A DNA stretch of 64,000 bases from an uncultured Clostridia bacterium (GTDB lineage: Bacteria > Bacillota > Clostridia > TANB77 > CAG-508). The DNA is taken from contig CAKPFO010000005.1 of NCBI GenBank assembly GCA_934153805.1, positions 4,080 to 68,079 on the forward strand. The letters run 5' to 3'. Shown piece by piece: positions 52,207 to 62,169 of this stretch. A program made the translations under genes and the position numbers. The stretch's first letter is position 1. Each line of letters begins with the position of its first letter. Under the pieces are notes generated by a model. It was not told the DNA's origin and did not search any database. It was given only the letters and a program-made list of their open reading frames with translations.

Positions 52207-54231
52207 TTAAAACTCTATTACTACTTTAAATAAATCTCCATCTAAATGTATTTTAAAGTTTCCGCCTTGTAATTTAGTTAAGCTTTCTGCTATAGAAAGT
52301 CCTAACCCGCTTCCTTCAGTATTTCTTGAAGTTTCTCCTCTTACAAATCTTTGCATTAATTCATCTGCAGATATATTTAGTTTTTCCTTTGATATGTTTT
52401 TCAATTCTATTATTGTCTTATCTTTATTTTTTAAAACATCAACATACACTCTTGAACCTTTTAACGCATATTTTACAATATTGCTATACATGTTTTCTAT
52501 TACTCTATATAAATATCTGCTATCTGCATTTATTATAATTTCCTCTTTTGGCATTTTTAATATTAGTTCTAAGTTATTTTCTTTGAACTTATCCTCATAT
52601 TCTCCAGATATTTGATTTATTAATTCTTTTACATTTAATTTTTCAATATTAAGTTTAATATTTCCAGAAGATGCCTTTGAAGCTTCTACCAAATCTTCTG
52701 TTAGTCTTTTTAGCCTTTGTGATTTTTCATCTAATATTTGTAAGTATTGTTTTGTTTTTTCATTTGGCATTTCTTCTTTTTTTAATAAATCCACATAATT
52801 TATTATTGAGGTTAATGGCGTTTTTATATCATGCGATACATTTGTAATAAGTTCAGTCTTCATTCTTTCACTTTTCAAACTCTCTTCTACTGCTTTTGTA
52901 AGCCCACTAGATATTCCATTAATATACTCTGCTATCTGTTTTAAATCTCTTTCGAAATTTGTACAATCTATCTTTACATTTTCTTTTCCTTCGTATATAT
53001 TTTTCAAAGCATTTGCTATACTACTTAATTGCTTTGTATATTTTAGTAATAGATATAATAAGCAAAATACCCAGAAAAATATTAGCGCTACTAATCCAAT
53101 TCCTGTTTCTATAGTTGATATTAATATACAACTAATTATTATAAAAGCTATATAATATATTATAAGCTTTGTAGAAGCTTTTCTGTTCAAAAAAATTACT
53201 TCATTTATGCTTTTTATTTTTATTTTTAGCCAATTATAGATTTTATAAATTAACAAACTTTTAATTAGAGTACCTGTTTTTATTCTCTTTATTGTAGTTA
53301 CACCTAATACTGCACAAGCTATATATGCTGTAAAATATCCTGCTAAAAATACTATTTGTGCATATATTCTATAATTTGAATAATAACTATCAATTCCTGC
53401 ACATGCAATAAAGCTACTAAATATTATAATTGCCACAGCAATTGCTAAAATTATCTCATAGTAGAATTTATCAATTGCATTTAAATATATTCCTTCTTCA
53501 TGTTTTTTATATCCTATTGACCATATTAAATATACTGCTATTGTAAACAAAAGAATTATTGAAACTATCATCATATTTATTGGCAATTTTCCCATTAAAC
53601 TTACACTATCATATACTCCTTTATCTATAGCCACATTATAATTTTCTTCTGCCTTTGTGACATTTAGTCCCAAATATATATTATACTCATTTTGTAAGAT
53701 ATCCTCTGTTACTTCAATTCCATACCTATAACTTAATCCATTTTGGCTAATTTGTTCAAAACTAGTCTCTATTTTTCCATTTTCTTTATACCAATAATAT
53801 TGATTTGCTTTTAGTTCTTCTATTTTTTTACTATAATCATCAGCTTGAACATTAGTATAAACTACTCCATCTTTTCTAATTGCAACATATTCTATATATC
53901 CTTCGTTTCTATAATTTCTTTCATAATAAATATTGTTTGATACATTTCTAACTAAAACATATCCTGCTCTATAAATTACATCTTCACCATCTAAGTTTTC
54001 GTTTCCATCAACATTTAATATTTCTAATCTATTTATTAAATTATGAATACTAGTATAATAGTCACCATACACAAATGTATCCGTTTTATAATAATCTTTT
54101 TTTGCCAAATCATTTTTATACTGAGTAAAATTCTTTGTGTAAATCATACCCAGCAAAGATACTAACACTAAAATAGGAATAGCAATATAACATATTATCT
54201 TTAGTATACTAGACTTTCTTAACTTTTCCAT
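52207..54231 (-). CDS. Sensor histidine kinase
   Basis: 674 aa from ATG 54231 (AAAGGAG upstream). One N-terminal TM helix, an extracytoplasmic domain (about 35-220), then four to five more TM helices (225-395). HisKA has phospho-His in SHDIKTPLTSI (about 470). The ATPase has NMYSNIVKYA as N box and GSGLGLSIAESL as G box. Paired with the response regulator encoded just upstream; ligand unknown. Confidence 0.93.
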   Translation of the reverse strand: MEKLRKSSILKIICYIAIPILVLVSLLGMIYTKNFTQYKNDLAKKDYYKTDTFVYGDYYTSIHNLINRLEILNVDGNENLDGEDVIYRAGYVLVRNVSNNIYYERNYRNEGYIEYVAIRKDGVVYTNVQADDYSKKIEELKANQYYWYKENGKIETSFEQISQNGLSYRYGIEVTEDILQNEYNIYLGLNVTKAEENYNVAIDKGVYDSVSLMGKLPINMMIVSIILLFTIAVYLIWSIGYKKHEEGIYLNAIDKFYYEIILAIAVAIIIFSSFIACAGIDSYYSNYRIYAQIVFLAGYFTAYIACAVLGVTTIKRIKTGTLIKSLLIYKIYNWLKIKIKSINEVIFLNRKASTKLIIYYIAFIIISCILISTIETGIGLVALIFFWVFCLLYLLLKYTKQLSSIANALKNIYEGKENVKIDCTNFERDLKQIAEYINGISSGLTKAVEESLKSERMKTELITNVSHDIKTPLTSIINYVDLLKKEEMPNEKTKQYLQILDEKSQRLKRLTEDLVEASKASSGNIKLNIEKLNVKELINQISGEYEDKFKENNLELILKMPKEEIIINADSRYLYRVIENMYSNIVKYALKGSRVYVDVLKNKDKTIIELKNISKEKLNISADELMQRFVRGETSRNTEGSGLGLSIAESLTKLQGGNFKIHLDGDLFKVVIEF

Positions 54232-54256
54232 TTCAATTACTCCTTTCACAATTTTT

Positions 54257-54961
54257 CTAATCTATTTTTTCTATTTTATAACCTATTCCCCATATAACTT
54301 TTAAATATTTAGGTTCTTTAGGATTAATTTCTATTTTTTCTCTTATATGCCTTATGTGTACAGCAATAATATTATCAGCTCCATAAGCTTCATCTTCCCA
54401 CACATTTTCATAAATTTGCTCTATTGAATATACTTTTCCTTTATTTTTAGTTAAAAATTTTAAAATATTGTATTCTGTAGGAGTCAGCTTTATCTCTACA
54501 CCATCAACTGTAACCTGTTTTGTATCATCTTTTATTATTAGTTCTCCTGATTTATATATGTTCTTATTTTCATTTTCTTTGTCTGCAATTGAACCTAGTC
54601 TTGTATATCTTCTTATTTGTGAATTTACTCTAGCTATTAATTCCATTGGATTAAATGGTTTTGTAACATAGTCATCCGCTCCATTATTAAGTCCAGAGAC
54701 TTTGTCATAATCCTCGGATTTTGCTGAAAGCATAATAATTGGAATACTTTTATTTTTTCTTACCTCATTTGCCACCGTTATTCCATCCATTTTAGGCATC
54801 ATTATATCTAAAATGATTAAATGTATTTCATTCATTTCTAATTTTTCTAAAGCTTCTTTTCCATCATAAGCTTTTACTATGTTATATCCTTCTTTACTTA
54901 AATAAATTTCTATTGCACTCACAATCTCTTTATCATCATCACACACTAATATATTGTACAT
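54257..54961 (-). CDS. OmpR-family response regulator
   Basis: 234 aa. Receiver: DDD at 8-10, phospho-acceptor Asp in LIILDIMMPKMDG (about 53), Lys in VTKPFNP. The C-terminal winged helix (about 135-232) has LTPTEYNILKFLTKNKGKVYSIEQIYENVWEDE. First gene of a two-gene operon with the kinase. Confidence 0.95.
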   Translation of the reverse strand: MYNILVCDDDKEIVSAIEIYLSKEGYNIVKAYDGKEALEKLEMNEIHLIILDIMMPKMDGITVANEVRKNKSIPIIMLSAKSEDYDKVSGLNNGADDYVTKPFNPMELIARVNSQIRRYTRLGSIADKENENKNIYKSGELIIKDDTKQVTVDGVEIKLTPTEYNILKFLTKNKGKVYSIEQIYENVWEDEAYGADNIIAVHIRHIREKIEINPKEPKYLKVIWGIGYKIEKID

Positions 54962-55074
54962 ATCCTCTTCTTCCTTTCTCTCTGCTATAAGTATAACACA
55001 GATTTATTAAATAAAAATAGAGCAATTATTAATTTTTTATTAACAAAAAGTCGAAAAGGGACGCCCCTTTTCGA

Positions 55075-56190
55075 TTAATTTTTTAGTTCTATAAAATCAT
55101 CAATTAATAGTTTTATAACTGCTATTACTGGCACCGCTAAGAACATTCCTAAAACTCCAAAATATGCTCCTCCTATTGTTACTGCAAATATTACTAATAG
55201 CGGGCTTATCTTTAATGAATCTCCTACTATCTTAGGATTTATTATATTAGCATCTATTTGTTGTAATATTGTTACAACTACTACCATCCATATTGCTTGT
55301 GCTATTCCTCCTGTAAAGAAAGTTATTACTGTAGCAAGTATTACTGCAATAATTGCTCCAAAATATGGTATTATATTAAATAAGCCTATCATGAATCCTA
55401 GTAATACAGCATATTTTACTTTTAATATTGACATTGCAATTGATGTTAAAATTCCTACTACTATAGCATCTAATATTTGACTTGCTAAGAATTTAAAAAA
55501 TATTTCATTTGTTCTGTTAAAATATTTGTTAATTCTTTCATATGTCTTTTCTTGGAAAATTGCTCCAAGTAGTTTTCTTAAAAAATTAATAATTTGTGTT
55601 CTATCACTTAGAATGTATATAGAAACTATTATAGAAACGAATATATCAAATATTCCACCTAACATAGATACTATACTTTGTACATATCCTGTAAGAGCTT
55701 CTGTATTTATAATTTGTTTTAAATCTATATTTTGTATAGCATCAATTACTCTTTTTGTTACATCATTTTTTAATACAGAATCTTCTGGTAATGCATTTAT
55801 TTTTTCAATTGCCACATTATAATAATGTCCAAAATTATTTGCTAAATCTACTACACTTTGTATTACTGGCGGAAGTATTACGTTTATTAGTATAACAAAT
55901 AGTATAAGTACAATTATATATACAGTTATTATGCTTAATGTTCGTGCTCTTTTATTTACAAATTTACATTTTTTCACTCTTTTATATGTTTCTTCTATCT
56001 TTTTGCAAGGAACATATAAAATATATGCAATTAAAATTCCTGCTAAGAATGGCGAAATTATTTTCAAAAATCCTTTTATTGTATTTGCTATATTATCAAA
56101 ATTATCTAGTACTTTATATACTCCCACTACTGCTATTGCAAGTGAAAACCAAAATAGCCACTTGGTCCACGCTCTATCTTTATTTTCCAT
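55075..56190 (-). CDS. AI-2E family transporter (PerM/YdbI-type permease)
   Basis: 371 aa from ATG 56190 (MENKDRAW; AAAGGA upstream). Seven to eight membrane helices and the conserved end GGAYFGVLGMFLAVPVIAVIKLL, also FMIGLFNIIPYFGAIIAVILA. Substrate uncertain in this family. Directly downstream of exonuclease III. Confidence 0.9.
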   Translation of the reverse strand: MENKDRAWTKWLFWFSLAIAVVGVYKVLDNFDNIANTIKGFLKIISPFLAGILIAYILYVPCKKIEETYKRVKKCKFVNKRARTLSIITVYIIVLILFVILINVILPPVIQSVVDLANNFGHYYNVAIEKINALPEDSVLKNDVTKRVIDAIQNIDLKQIINTEALTGYVQSIVSMLGGIFDIFVSIIVSIYILSDRTQIINFLRKLLGAIFQEKTYERINKYFNRTNEIFFKFLASQILDAIVVGILTSIAMSILKVKYAVLLGFMIGLFNIIPYFGAIIAVILATVITFFTGGIAQAIWMVVVVTILQQIDANIINPKIVGDSLKISPLLVIFAVTIGGAYFGVLGMFLAVPVIAVIKLLIDDFIELKN

Positions 56191-56210
56191 TTTAATCTTG
56201 TCCTTTCTTT

Positions 56211-56966
56211 TTATATTTCTATTTGCAATTCTATAGGGCAATGATCACTACCCATTACATCAGAGTGTATTATGCTATCTTTTATCTTTTCTTGTATTGA
56301 GTTTGAAACTATAAAATAGTCAATTCTCCATCCAACATTTTTTTCTCTTGCATGCCCCATATATGACCACCATGAATAGCAGTTTTCTTTTTCTGGATAT
56401 AAATACCTAAAAGAGTCTGTAAAACCTGCACTTAAAAGTTCTGTCATTTTATTTCTCTCTTCATCTGTAAATCCCGCATTTCTTCTATTAGTTTTTGGAT
56501 TTTTTAAATCTATTTCTTCGTGTGCTACATTTAAATCTCCACAATATATTACTGGCTTTACTTCATCTAGTTTTTTTAAATATTTTCTTACTTCATCTTC
56601 CCATACCATTCTGTAGTCTAATCTTTCTAATTCTCTTTTTGAATTTGGTGTATAGCAATCTACAAAATAGAAATTTTCAAATTCCAAAGTTATTATTCTT
56701 CCTTCTTTATCATGTTCTTCTATTCCTAAGCCATAACTTACATTTAATGGTTTTTCTTTAGTAAATATTGCTGTTCCTGAATATCCTTTTTTCTCTGCAC
56801 TATTCCAATATTGATAATATCCATCTAATATAAGTTCCAATTGACCTTCTTGCATTTTTGTTTCTTGCACGCAAAAAATATCTGCATCTGCCTTTTTAAA
56901 AAAATCCATAAATCCTTTATTTATAACAGCTCTTAATCCATTAACATTCCAAGATATTAGTTTCAC
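56211..56966 (-). CDS. xth: Exodeoxyribonuclease III
   Basis: 251 aa. KLISWNVNGLRA, QETKMQEGQL (catalytic Glu), GDLNVAHEEIDL (Asp, Asn) and MGSDHCPIELQIEI (catalytic His) show an intact AP endonuclease/exonuclease III for base-excision repair. Full length. Confidence 0.96.
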   Translation of the reverse strand: MKLISWNVNGLRAVINKGFMDFFKKADADIFCVQETKMQEGQLELILDGYYQYWNSAEKKGYSGTAIFTKEKPLNVSYGLGIEEHDKEGRIITLEFENFYFVDCYTPNSKRELERLDYRMVWEDEVRKYLKKLDEVKPVIYCGDLNVAHEEIDLKNPKTNRRNAGFTDEERNKMTELLSAGFTDSFRYLYPEKENCYSWWSYMGHAREKNVGWRIDYFIVSNSIQEKIKDSIIHSDVMGSDHCPIELQIEI

Positions 56967-57072
56967 TTAAGTTCCACCTTTCACATTTTATTCTTTAATA
57001 CCTAAATTTGTAATTTTTTCAATTTCTAATAATGCATATATTGTAGCATAAATCTATTATATCGGCAAGCAA

Positions 57073-57101
57073 TTTACAAATTATGTTAAATATGTTATAC
57101 T
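57073..57101 (+). promoter_or_regulatory. Promoter of the lipoprotein gene
   Basis: TTTACA (57073-57078), 17 bases, TATACT (57096-57101). Confidence 0.6.
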
Positions 57102-57161
57102 ATATATATAAGTTTGTAGTAAATTGAACAAGATAGCAATTAAAAGAAAGGAGATTTCTTT

Positions 57162-57863
57162 ATGAAAAAATTAGCAACTCTTTTATTAACTTTATTGGCA
57201 GCAACTTTAATTACTGGTTGTAGTAACAAATCCTTAGAGATTAAGAGGTTACGTGACAAGCTAGAAATAGAGGAACGGCGCTCAGCAGGTTTACTAAGCG
57301 AAGTCAATAATCTAAAAGACGATAAATTAAAGTTATCTGCTCAAATTGATAGTCTAAATAGGGAAATCGTTAAACTAACCCAAGGCTCGTCTGACTTGAA
57401 GGTAGAAAATGCAGATTTGAAAAATCAGCTTGCTAACAGTAAGACAAGTTCAAGTTCTTCAGCTTCTTCTAGTAATTCTTCCAGTTCTAGCAATATTAAC
57501 GATTTGCGTAACCAAATCAACGTTTTGAACGCAGATTTGAGCAATTACAAATCAAAATGTGAAATATTGCAGCAACAGCTTGATAGTCAAATCGCTGTAA
57601 ACAAGAATTCTGCAGCTACGTCTTATATAGCAAATAAATTCTGGTATGATGGAAATACTTACACAAGTCCTAAAACAACTTGGTATTCAAAAATTACTTG
57701 CGAAAGTGGAAGCGAAATTACAGGCGATGTAATTATTGTTTCTCCAAATGTTGATCCTTTTAAACAAAGTAATGGATATACAGTTTATTGCTGTATGAGT
57801 ACAAACGGATTCGTATATAGTTCCAATACTCCGTATTTAACAAAAATTAAAACTGGTAACTAG
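57162..57863 (+). CDS. Coiled-coil lipoprotein
   Basis: 233 aa. A signal peptide with lipobox LITGC (Cys20) and coiled coil at residues 24-95 and 115-150, separated by a Ser-rich linker. The C-terminal domain of about 75 residues ends in a strand-rich part (TYTSPKTTWYSKITCESG...). Strong AAAGGAG site. Parts of the coiled-coil region use more GC-rich codons (CGG, CGC, GGC) than the neighbours, perhaps a sign of transfer. Function unknown. Confidence 0.8.
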   Translation: MKKLATLLLTLLAATLITGCSNKSLEIKRLRDKLEIEERRSAGLLSEVNNLKDDKLKLSAQIDSLNREIVKLTQGSSDLKVENADLKNQLANSKTSSSSSASSSNSSSSSNINDLRNQINVLNADLSNYKSKCEILQQQLDSQIAVNKNSAATSYIANKFWYDGNTYTSPKTTWYSKITCESGSEITGDVIIVSPNVDPFKQSNGYTVYCCMSTNGFVYSSNTPYLTKIKTGN

Positions 57864-57909
57864 CTTCTTGTTCAATGAAGAAGAACTCTAAATAAGTTCT
57901 TTTCAAACT

Positions 57910-57937
57910 AAAAGGTGCACTTATTTGTGCACCTTTT
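57910..57937 (+). terminator. Lipoprotein gene terminator
   Basis: Perfect AAAAGGTGCAC / GTGCACCTTTT stem, 6-nt loop, T-rich tail. Works on both strands between convergent genes. Confidence 0.85.
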
Positions 57938-57973
57938 ATATTTTTGTATTTTCATTTATTATTTAACAGTCTT

Positions 57974-58963
57974 TTAAAATTCATATACATAGCATTCTAA
58001 TGTCTTTCTACCATATTGTAATGCTTGACTATGTGAACCCATATATACGTCTAATTTGCTATTTGATATAGCTCCACCTCTATCTTGTACTACAAACCAT
58101 CCTCCATTTGGCTTGTCTGCCAAAGCTGGTATATAAATAACTGTCCCCATTTTGTAGCCTTTTCCTGCTGCTAGTGTATACCACGCTGTTGCTTTAGCAC
58201 CTGAAGCTGTTATTCCATTAGTTTTACCACAACATTTTGCACATGAACAATATGCTGATGTATTAAAACTTTTTACTGTTGGTGTTATTCCTTCAACTGA
58301 TTTTGCAAGTGTTGTTGACGCTGTAAGTGCTGGATTTGATGTTCTATTTACAGTACTTCTTGATGTAACTTGTATTGTTCTAACCTCTACAATTTTATTT
58401 ACAGGTTCTTTTATAATTACAGATGAAATCTCTTTTCTTTCGATTTCTACATCATTTTGAATTTTAACTTTATATGTTACTTCTTTTAATCCATCTACAC
58501 CATTTTGAACTATTTTATTTTGCTTTTTACCTTCTCCTGTTGCCTCTTTTGTAATTGTTTCGTATGGTATTACTACTTGCTCCACAATTATCTTTTCTAC
58601 TGTACTATTATAAGTTGATAATATTTGCTCTGTAGATATACTTTCTTCTACTTCTGCAACTTTCTGTTCTACCTCAGTTGCCTTTGATATTTTTATAGTT
58701 TTATTATCTGAAATTTCTTCATTTATACTAGGTACTGACACTTCATCTTCTAATATTGTAATATGATTTTCTTTTAATATATCACCAACATTAGTTTTTG
58801 CTGTTAGTACTGTCATTTCGTAGCCACTTGAAAGCACAATTTTTACATTTACTATTTTGGCACTTGTAGCCATAACACCAATGCTTGTAACAAATATAAG
58901 TATTAAACTAATACCTAATATTTTGAACAATGATACTGATGCTTTATCGTTTGCTTTGTTCAT
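57974..58963 (-). CDS. YabE-like cell-wall protein: DUF348, G5 and 3D domains
   Basis: 329 aa. TM anchor (15-35), two DUF348-type repeats (40-110), a G5 domain (about 125-205: VVIPYETITKEATGEGKKQNKIVQNGVDGLKEVTYKV) and a C-terminal 3D domain (about 240-329: NTSAYCSCAKCCGKTNGITASGAKATAW ... VVQDRGGAISNSKLDVYMGSHSQA), whose Asp residues form a lytic transglycosylase-like site. Resuscitation-factor-like wall enzyme. It follows tatD, as yabE follows yabD. Confidence 0.9.
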   Translation of the reverse strand: MNKANDKASVSLFKILGISLILIFVTSIGVMATSAKIVNVKIVLSSGYEMTVLTAKTNVGDILKENHITILEDEVSVPSINEEISDNKTIKISKATEVEQKVAEVEESISTEQILSTYNSTVEKIIVEQVVIPYETITKEATGEGKKQNKIVQNGVDGLKEVTYKVKIQNDVEIERKEISSVIIKEPVNKIVEVRTIQVTSRSTVNRTSNPALTASTTLAKSVEGITPTVKSFNTSAYCSCAKCCGKTNGITASGAKATAWYTLAAGKGYKMGTVIYIPALADKPNGGWFVVQDRGGAISNSKLDVYMGSHSQALQYGRKTLECYVYEF

Positions 58964-58996
58964 AAAATTAATTCCCTCCTTTTATGTAACAACCAT

Positions 58997-59025
58997 ATTA
59001 TAACATTTAATCCTTTTCGTGTCAA
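58997..59025 (-). promoter_or_regulatory. Promoter of the YabE-like gene
   Basis: Minus strand TTGACA, 17 bases, TATAAT: consensus. Confidence 0.7.
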
Positions 59026-59160
59026 ATTTTAGAAGCTTGTCTGCATTAAGCCTATATCAAGGATTTCAAGATTATATAATATTGACAGTAATGCATAAAA
59101 ATTCCGCTAAGGCTTGTATACTATACATTATATGCTTATAAATAAAAAATATGAATAATA

Positions 59161-59949
59161 TTATTTTTTTATATTAAATATATTCATAGCATTATTATAT
59201 GTTTGATTTCCTACGTCTTCTAAAGTTAAGCCTTTTATCTCTGCTACCTTTTGTGCTACAAGTTTTACATTTCTGCTGTCATTCCTTGTACCTCTTTTAG
59301 GCTCTGGTGCTAAATATGGACTATCTGTCTCTATTAATATTTTTTCTATTGGTACCATGCTTACCACCTCTTCTGCATTTTTCGAATTTTTAAATGTTAT
59401 TGGCCCTGCAAAAGATATATAAAATCCTAATCTTAATCCTTCTTTTACAAGCTCTCTATTTAGAGGGCAACAATGAAAAATCCCTTTATTTGCTACATTA
59501 TTTTCTTTTAAAATTTTCAAAGTATCATCCACCGCTTCTCTCGTATGGATAACTATTGGCAAGTTACATTTATTGGCAATCTCTATTTGTAATTTAAACA
59601 TTTCTTTTTGAATTTCTTTATTTTCTTTGTTCCAATAATAATCTAGACCTATTTCTCCAATTGCTACAATCTTTTTGTTTACATCTTCGTTAATAATTTT
59701 AACTAATTCATCTAAAAGTTTAGATATATCTTGCTCTGATTCAGGTACATCATTAGGTGATATTCCCACAATAGAATATATATTTTCGTATTTATTTGCT
59801 ATTTTTAAACTTTTTTCAGAAGACTCTAAATCATATCCTGCACAGATAAACTTTGTAATACCGTCTTCAAAAGTTTTTTCTATTATCTCTTCTCTATCTG
59901 TATCAAATTTTTCATCATTGTAATGTGAATGTGAATCAAAGAAATTCAT
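59161..59949 (-). CDS. tatD: TatD-family metal-dependent hydrolase
   Basis: 262 aa from ATG 59949 (GGGG upstream). DSHSHYND (metal His pair), GEIGLDYYW, VIHTREAVDDTL, FHCCPLN and ETDSPYLAPEPKRGTRNDS (metal Asp) are all present: an intact DNase/deacylase of the TatD family. Confidence 0.95.
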   Translation of the reverse strand: MNFFDSHSHYNDEKFDTDREEIIEKTFEDGITKFICAGYDLESSEKSLKIANKYENIYSIVGISPNDVPESEQDISKLLDELVKIINEDVNKKIVAIGEIGLDYYWNKENKEIQKEMFKLQIEIANKCNLPIVIHTREAVDDTLKILKENNVANKGIFHCCPLNRELVKEGLRLGFYISFAGPITFKNSKNAEEVVSMVPIEKILIETDSPYLAPEPKRGTRNDSRNVKLVAQKVAEIKGLTLEDVGNQTYNNAMNIFNIKK

Positions 59950-59975
59950 AATAGCATGTCCCCTTTCTAACAAAT

Positions 59976-60347
59976 TTAATTCCATGTTGCAACACAGTTT
60001 GCTACTGCATATTCTTTTATATGTGATAAACTTAAATCGATTTCTACTTTTGAGCTAATTTCATTTTTAAAATTAACATATGGTCTGCCTTCTTTATCAT
60101 TTAATATTTCTACGTCTTTCCAGTCTAAATCATATTTACTATTTAGTCCACTGCTAACTGCTTTTAATACCGCTTCTTTAGCTGCAAATCTTGCTGCATA
60201 ATGTTCATATTTTGTTATGCCTTTACTATTGCAATATTGTATTTCTTCCTTAGTGTACACTCTATCTAGAAAATTTTCGTCTGTACTTATAATTGCTTTT
60301 TCAAGTCTTTTTACTTCTATTATATCTACACCACATGTAACTTTCAT
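59976..60347 (-). CDS. acpS: Holo-acyl-carrier-protein synthase
   Basis: 123 aa from ATG 60347 (MKVTCGVDIIEVKRL). Family motifs GVDIIEVKRLEKAI and RFAAKEAVLKAVSSG (metal and CoA site) are present. It adds 4'-phosphopantetheine to ACP. Longer in-frame starts add unrelated residues. Confidence 0.94.
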   Translation of the reverse strand: MKVTCGVDIIEVKRLEKAIISTDENFLDRVYTKEEIQYCNSKGITKYEHYAARFAAKEAVLKAVSSGLNSKYDLDWKDVEILNDKEGRPYVNFKNEISSKVEIDLSLSHIKEYAVANCVATWN

Positions 60348-60489
60348 TTTTATTGACATTCCTTTCATAAAAGAATTGTAATTATTTACAATTCTGATTC
60401 TTACATTATTATAGTATACCGCCACATTTAAAATAACTTTTGACAACTTAAAAACTTTGATTATTTTTATAACATTCTTGCTAAAATCA

Positions 60490-60516
60490 AAGGACGTATA
60501 TATAAATTACGTCCTT
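60490..60516 (-). terminator. Terminator of the WG-repeat gene
   Basis: AAGGACGTA / TACGTCCTT stem, 9-nt loop and TTGATTTT on the minus strand. Confidence 0.75.
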
Positions 60517-60522
60517 AATTTG

Positions 60523-62043
60523 TTATTTTGTATAGTAATTTGCATTTAAATCTTCTGCCAAATACCATCCATCTATAAAATCTATATATAAGTTATTTTC
60601 CATTTTATATGTTGGCTCTACTATTACTTTTCCACTTTGATTTAAGCATCCCCATTTTCCGTCTTTCTTAACAGCAACATATCCATATTTGTTTTGTTCT
60701 GTAGCATCATCATAAATGTAATCTACTACAACTATTCCTTTGCTATTAACATATCCATATTTTCCATTCTTTTTACTTAAGAAGATTGTGTTAGTAGCTA
60801 GTATCTCTGTATTTTCCTTTTCTTCTAGTTTAAAGTTATAGTATTTATAATCATCATTTACTCTAATTCTAATATAATTTTTACTTGTATTTATTTCTGA
60901 GACAATACCTGTTTGTTTTACTTCAAAATTTCTATTTAATAATTCTGTAATTTGTTCTGCTTTTTGTGCTCTAATAAAGTCTGCCTCTTCATCATATATA
61001 ATGCTTTCATATTCAAATGGTAATTTTTCTTGATTTGTAATATCTATCATTCCATATTTTCCATCTTTTTTAGCAATGTATGTATTTGTAAATGCAAATG
61101 TCATTTCTTCATATGTAGGTTCTATTACTGTTTCACCATTTATTGTAAGAACTCCATATTTTCCATCTTTTTTAACTATTACATTTTCTAAATTTATAGA
61201 TTTAACATCTTCAAAAGAATTCTCTAAGAACTTTTCTCCGTCTGTATTTACTATCTTCCATACACCTGCTTCTTTAACAGCATACATGTTATTTCCATAT
61301 ATATTCTTTATATCATCATATATTGTATCTAAAGCTTTTGTTTTATCATAGTTAATTACTCCATATTTTCCATCTTCTGCTTTTACTATAAATCCATTTT
61401 CTGTCTTATTAGTTAATGCTTTTATCTCTACATACTCATTATCTATTATTGTATTTCCTATGTTATTAACTATACCTTGTTTACTATCTTTTACTGTTAC
61501 AAATACATTTTTTACACCTAATACAGCTTCTATTTTATCGTACTCTGCAGGCAATATTAAATTACCATTCATATTGATTAGTCCGTATTTGCCATCTTTT
61601 TGAACTTTTAAAACACTTTCTTCATACCAAAGGTTATTTGAAGAGTCTACATTAGTTATTGCTTCTACTTTGTCATAGTTTGTAAATATTGGTGTATTTT
61701 TTTCATTTATAACCTTTGTATTATATGTATTATTTTCGTAGTCTACATCAGTCATGCAAATAAATACTGGTTTTGTATTATCTGGTATTACTATCATTTC
61801 ATCATAGCTAGGCTCTATAACTACTTGTCCCCTAGTGTTTATTACTCCCCACTTATCATTTTCAAACACTGTGTAATATGCAAGTGGGAATGTTTTTTCA
61901 CCTGTGTTTTTATTATCATTTAGCAAGTTTTTTATTCCATACACAAACATTATTATTACTAATATTGCTATTATTACCGCAAAAACTTTTTTCATATTAA
62001 GTTTTGGTTCATCATCATATCTTCTACCTTTATTTCTACTCAT
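60523..62043 (-). CDS. Membrane-anchored WG-repeat protein
   Basis: 506 aa. A basic cytoplasmic start, one TM helix (VFAVIIAILVIIMFVYGI) and about nine WG-type repeats (KWGVINTRGQVVIEPSYDE, KYGLINMNGNLILPAEYDK, KWGCLNQSGKVIVEPTY). Such proteins form beta-rich binding surfaces outside the cell; function unknown. Confidence 0.9.
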   Translation of the reverse strand: MSRNKGRRYDDEPKLNMKKVFAVIIAILVIIMFVYGIKNLLNDNKNTGEKTFPLAYYTVFENDKWGVINTRGQVVIEPSYDEMIVIPDNTKPVFICMTDVDYENNTYNTKVINEKNTPIFTNYDKVEAITNVDSSNNLWYEESVLKVQKDGKYGLINMNGNLILPAEYDKIEAVLGVKNVFVTVKDSKQGIVNNIGNTIIDNEYVEIKALTNKTENGFIVKAEDGKYGVINYDKTKALDTIYDDIKNIYGNNMYAVKEAGVWKIVNTDGEKFLENSFEDVKSINLENVIVKKDGKYGVLTINGETVIEPTYEEMTFAFTNTYIAKKDGKYGMIDITNQEKLPFEYESIIYDEEADFIRAQKAEQITELLNRNFEVKQTGIVSEINTSKNYIRIRVNDDYKYYNFKLEEKENTEILATNTIFLSKKNGKYGYVNSKGIVVVDYIYDDATEQNKYGYVAVKKDGKWGCLNQSGKVIVEPTYKMENNLYIDFIDGWYLAEDLNANYYTK

Positions 62044-62169
62044 ACTTTTTTCTCCTATATGGTTATTTCCGTAATATTTGCCCTCTTTTTATGTATGTAC
62101 ATTATAACATATTTTTTTAGAATTTCAAGTAGTTGATTTTAGATTATTAGATGCTAAGCAAGTTAAATT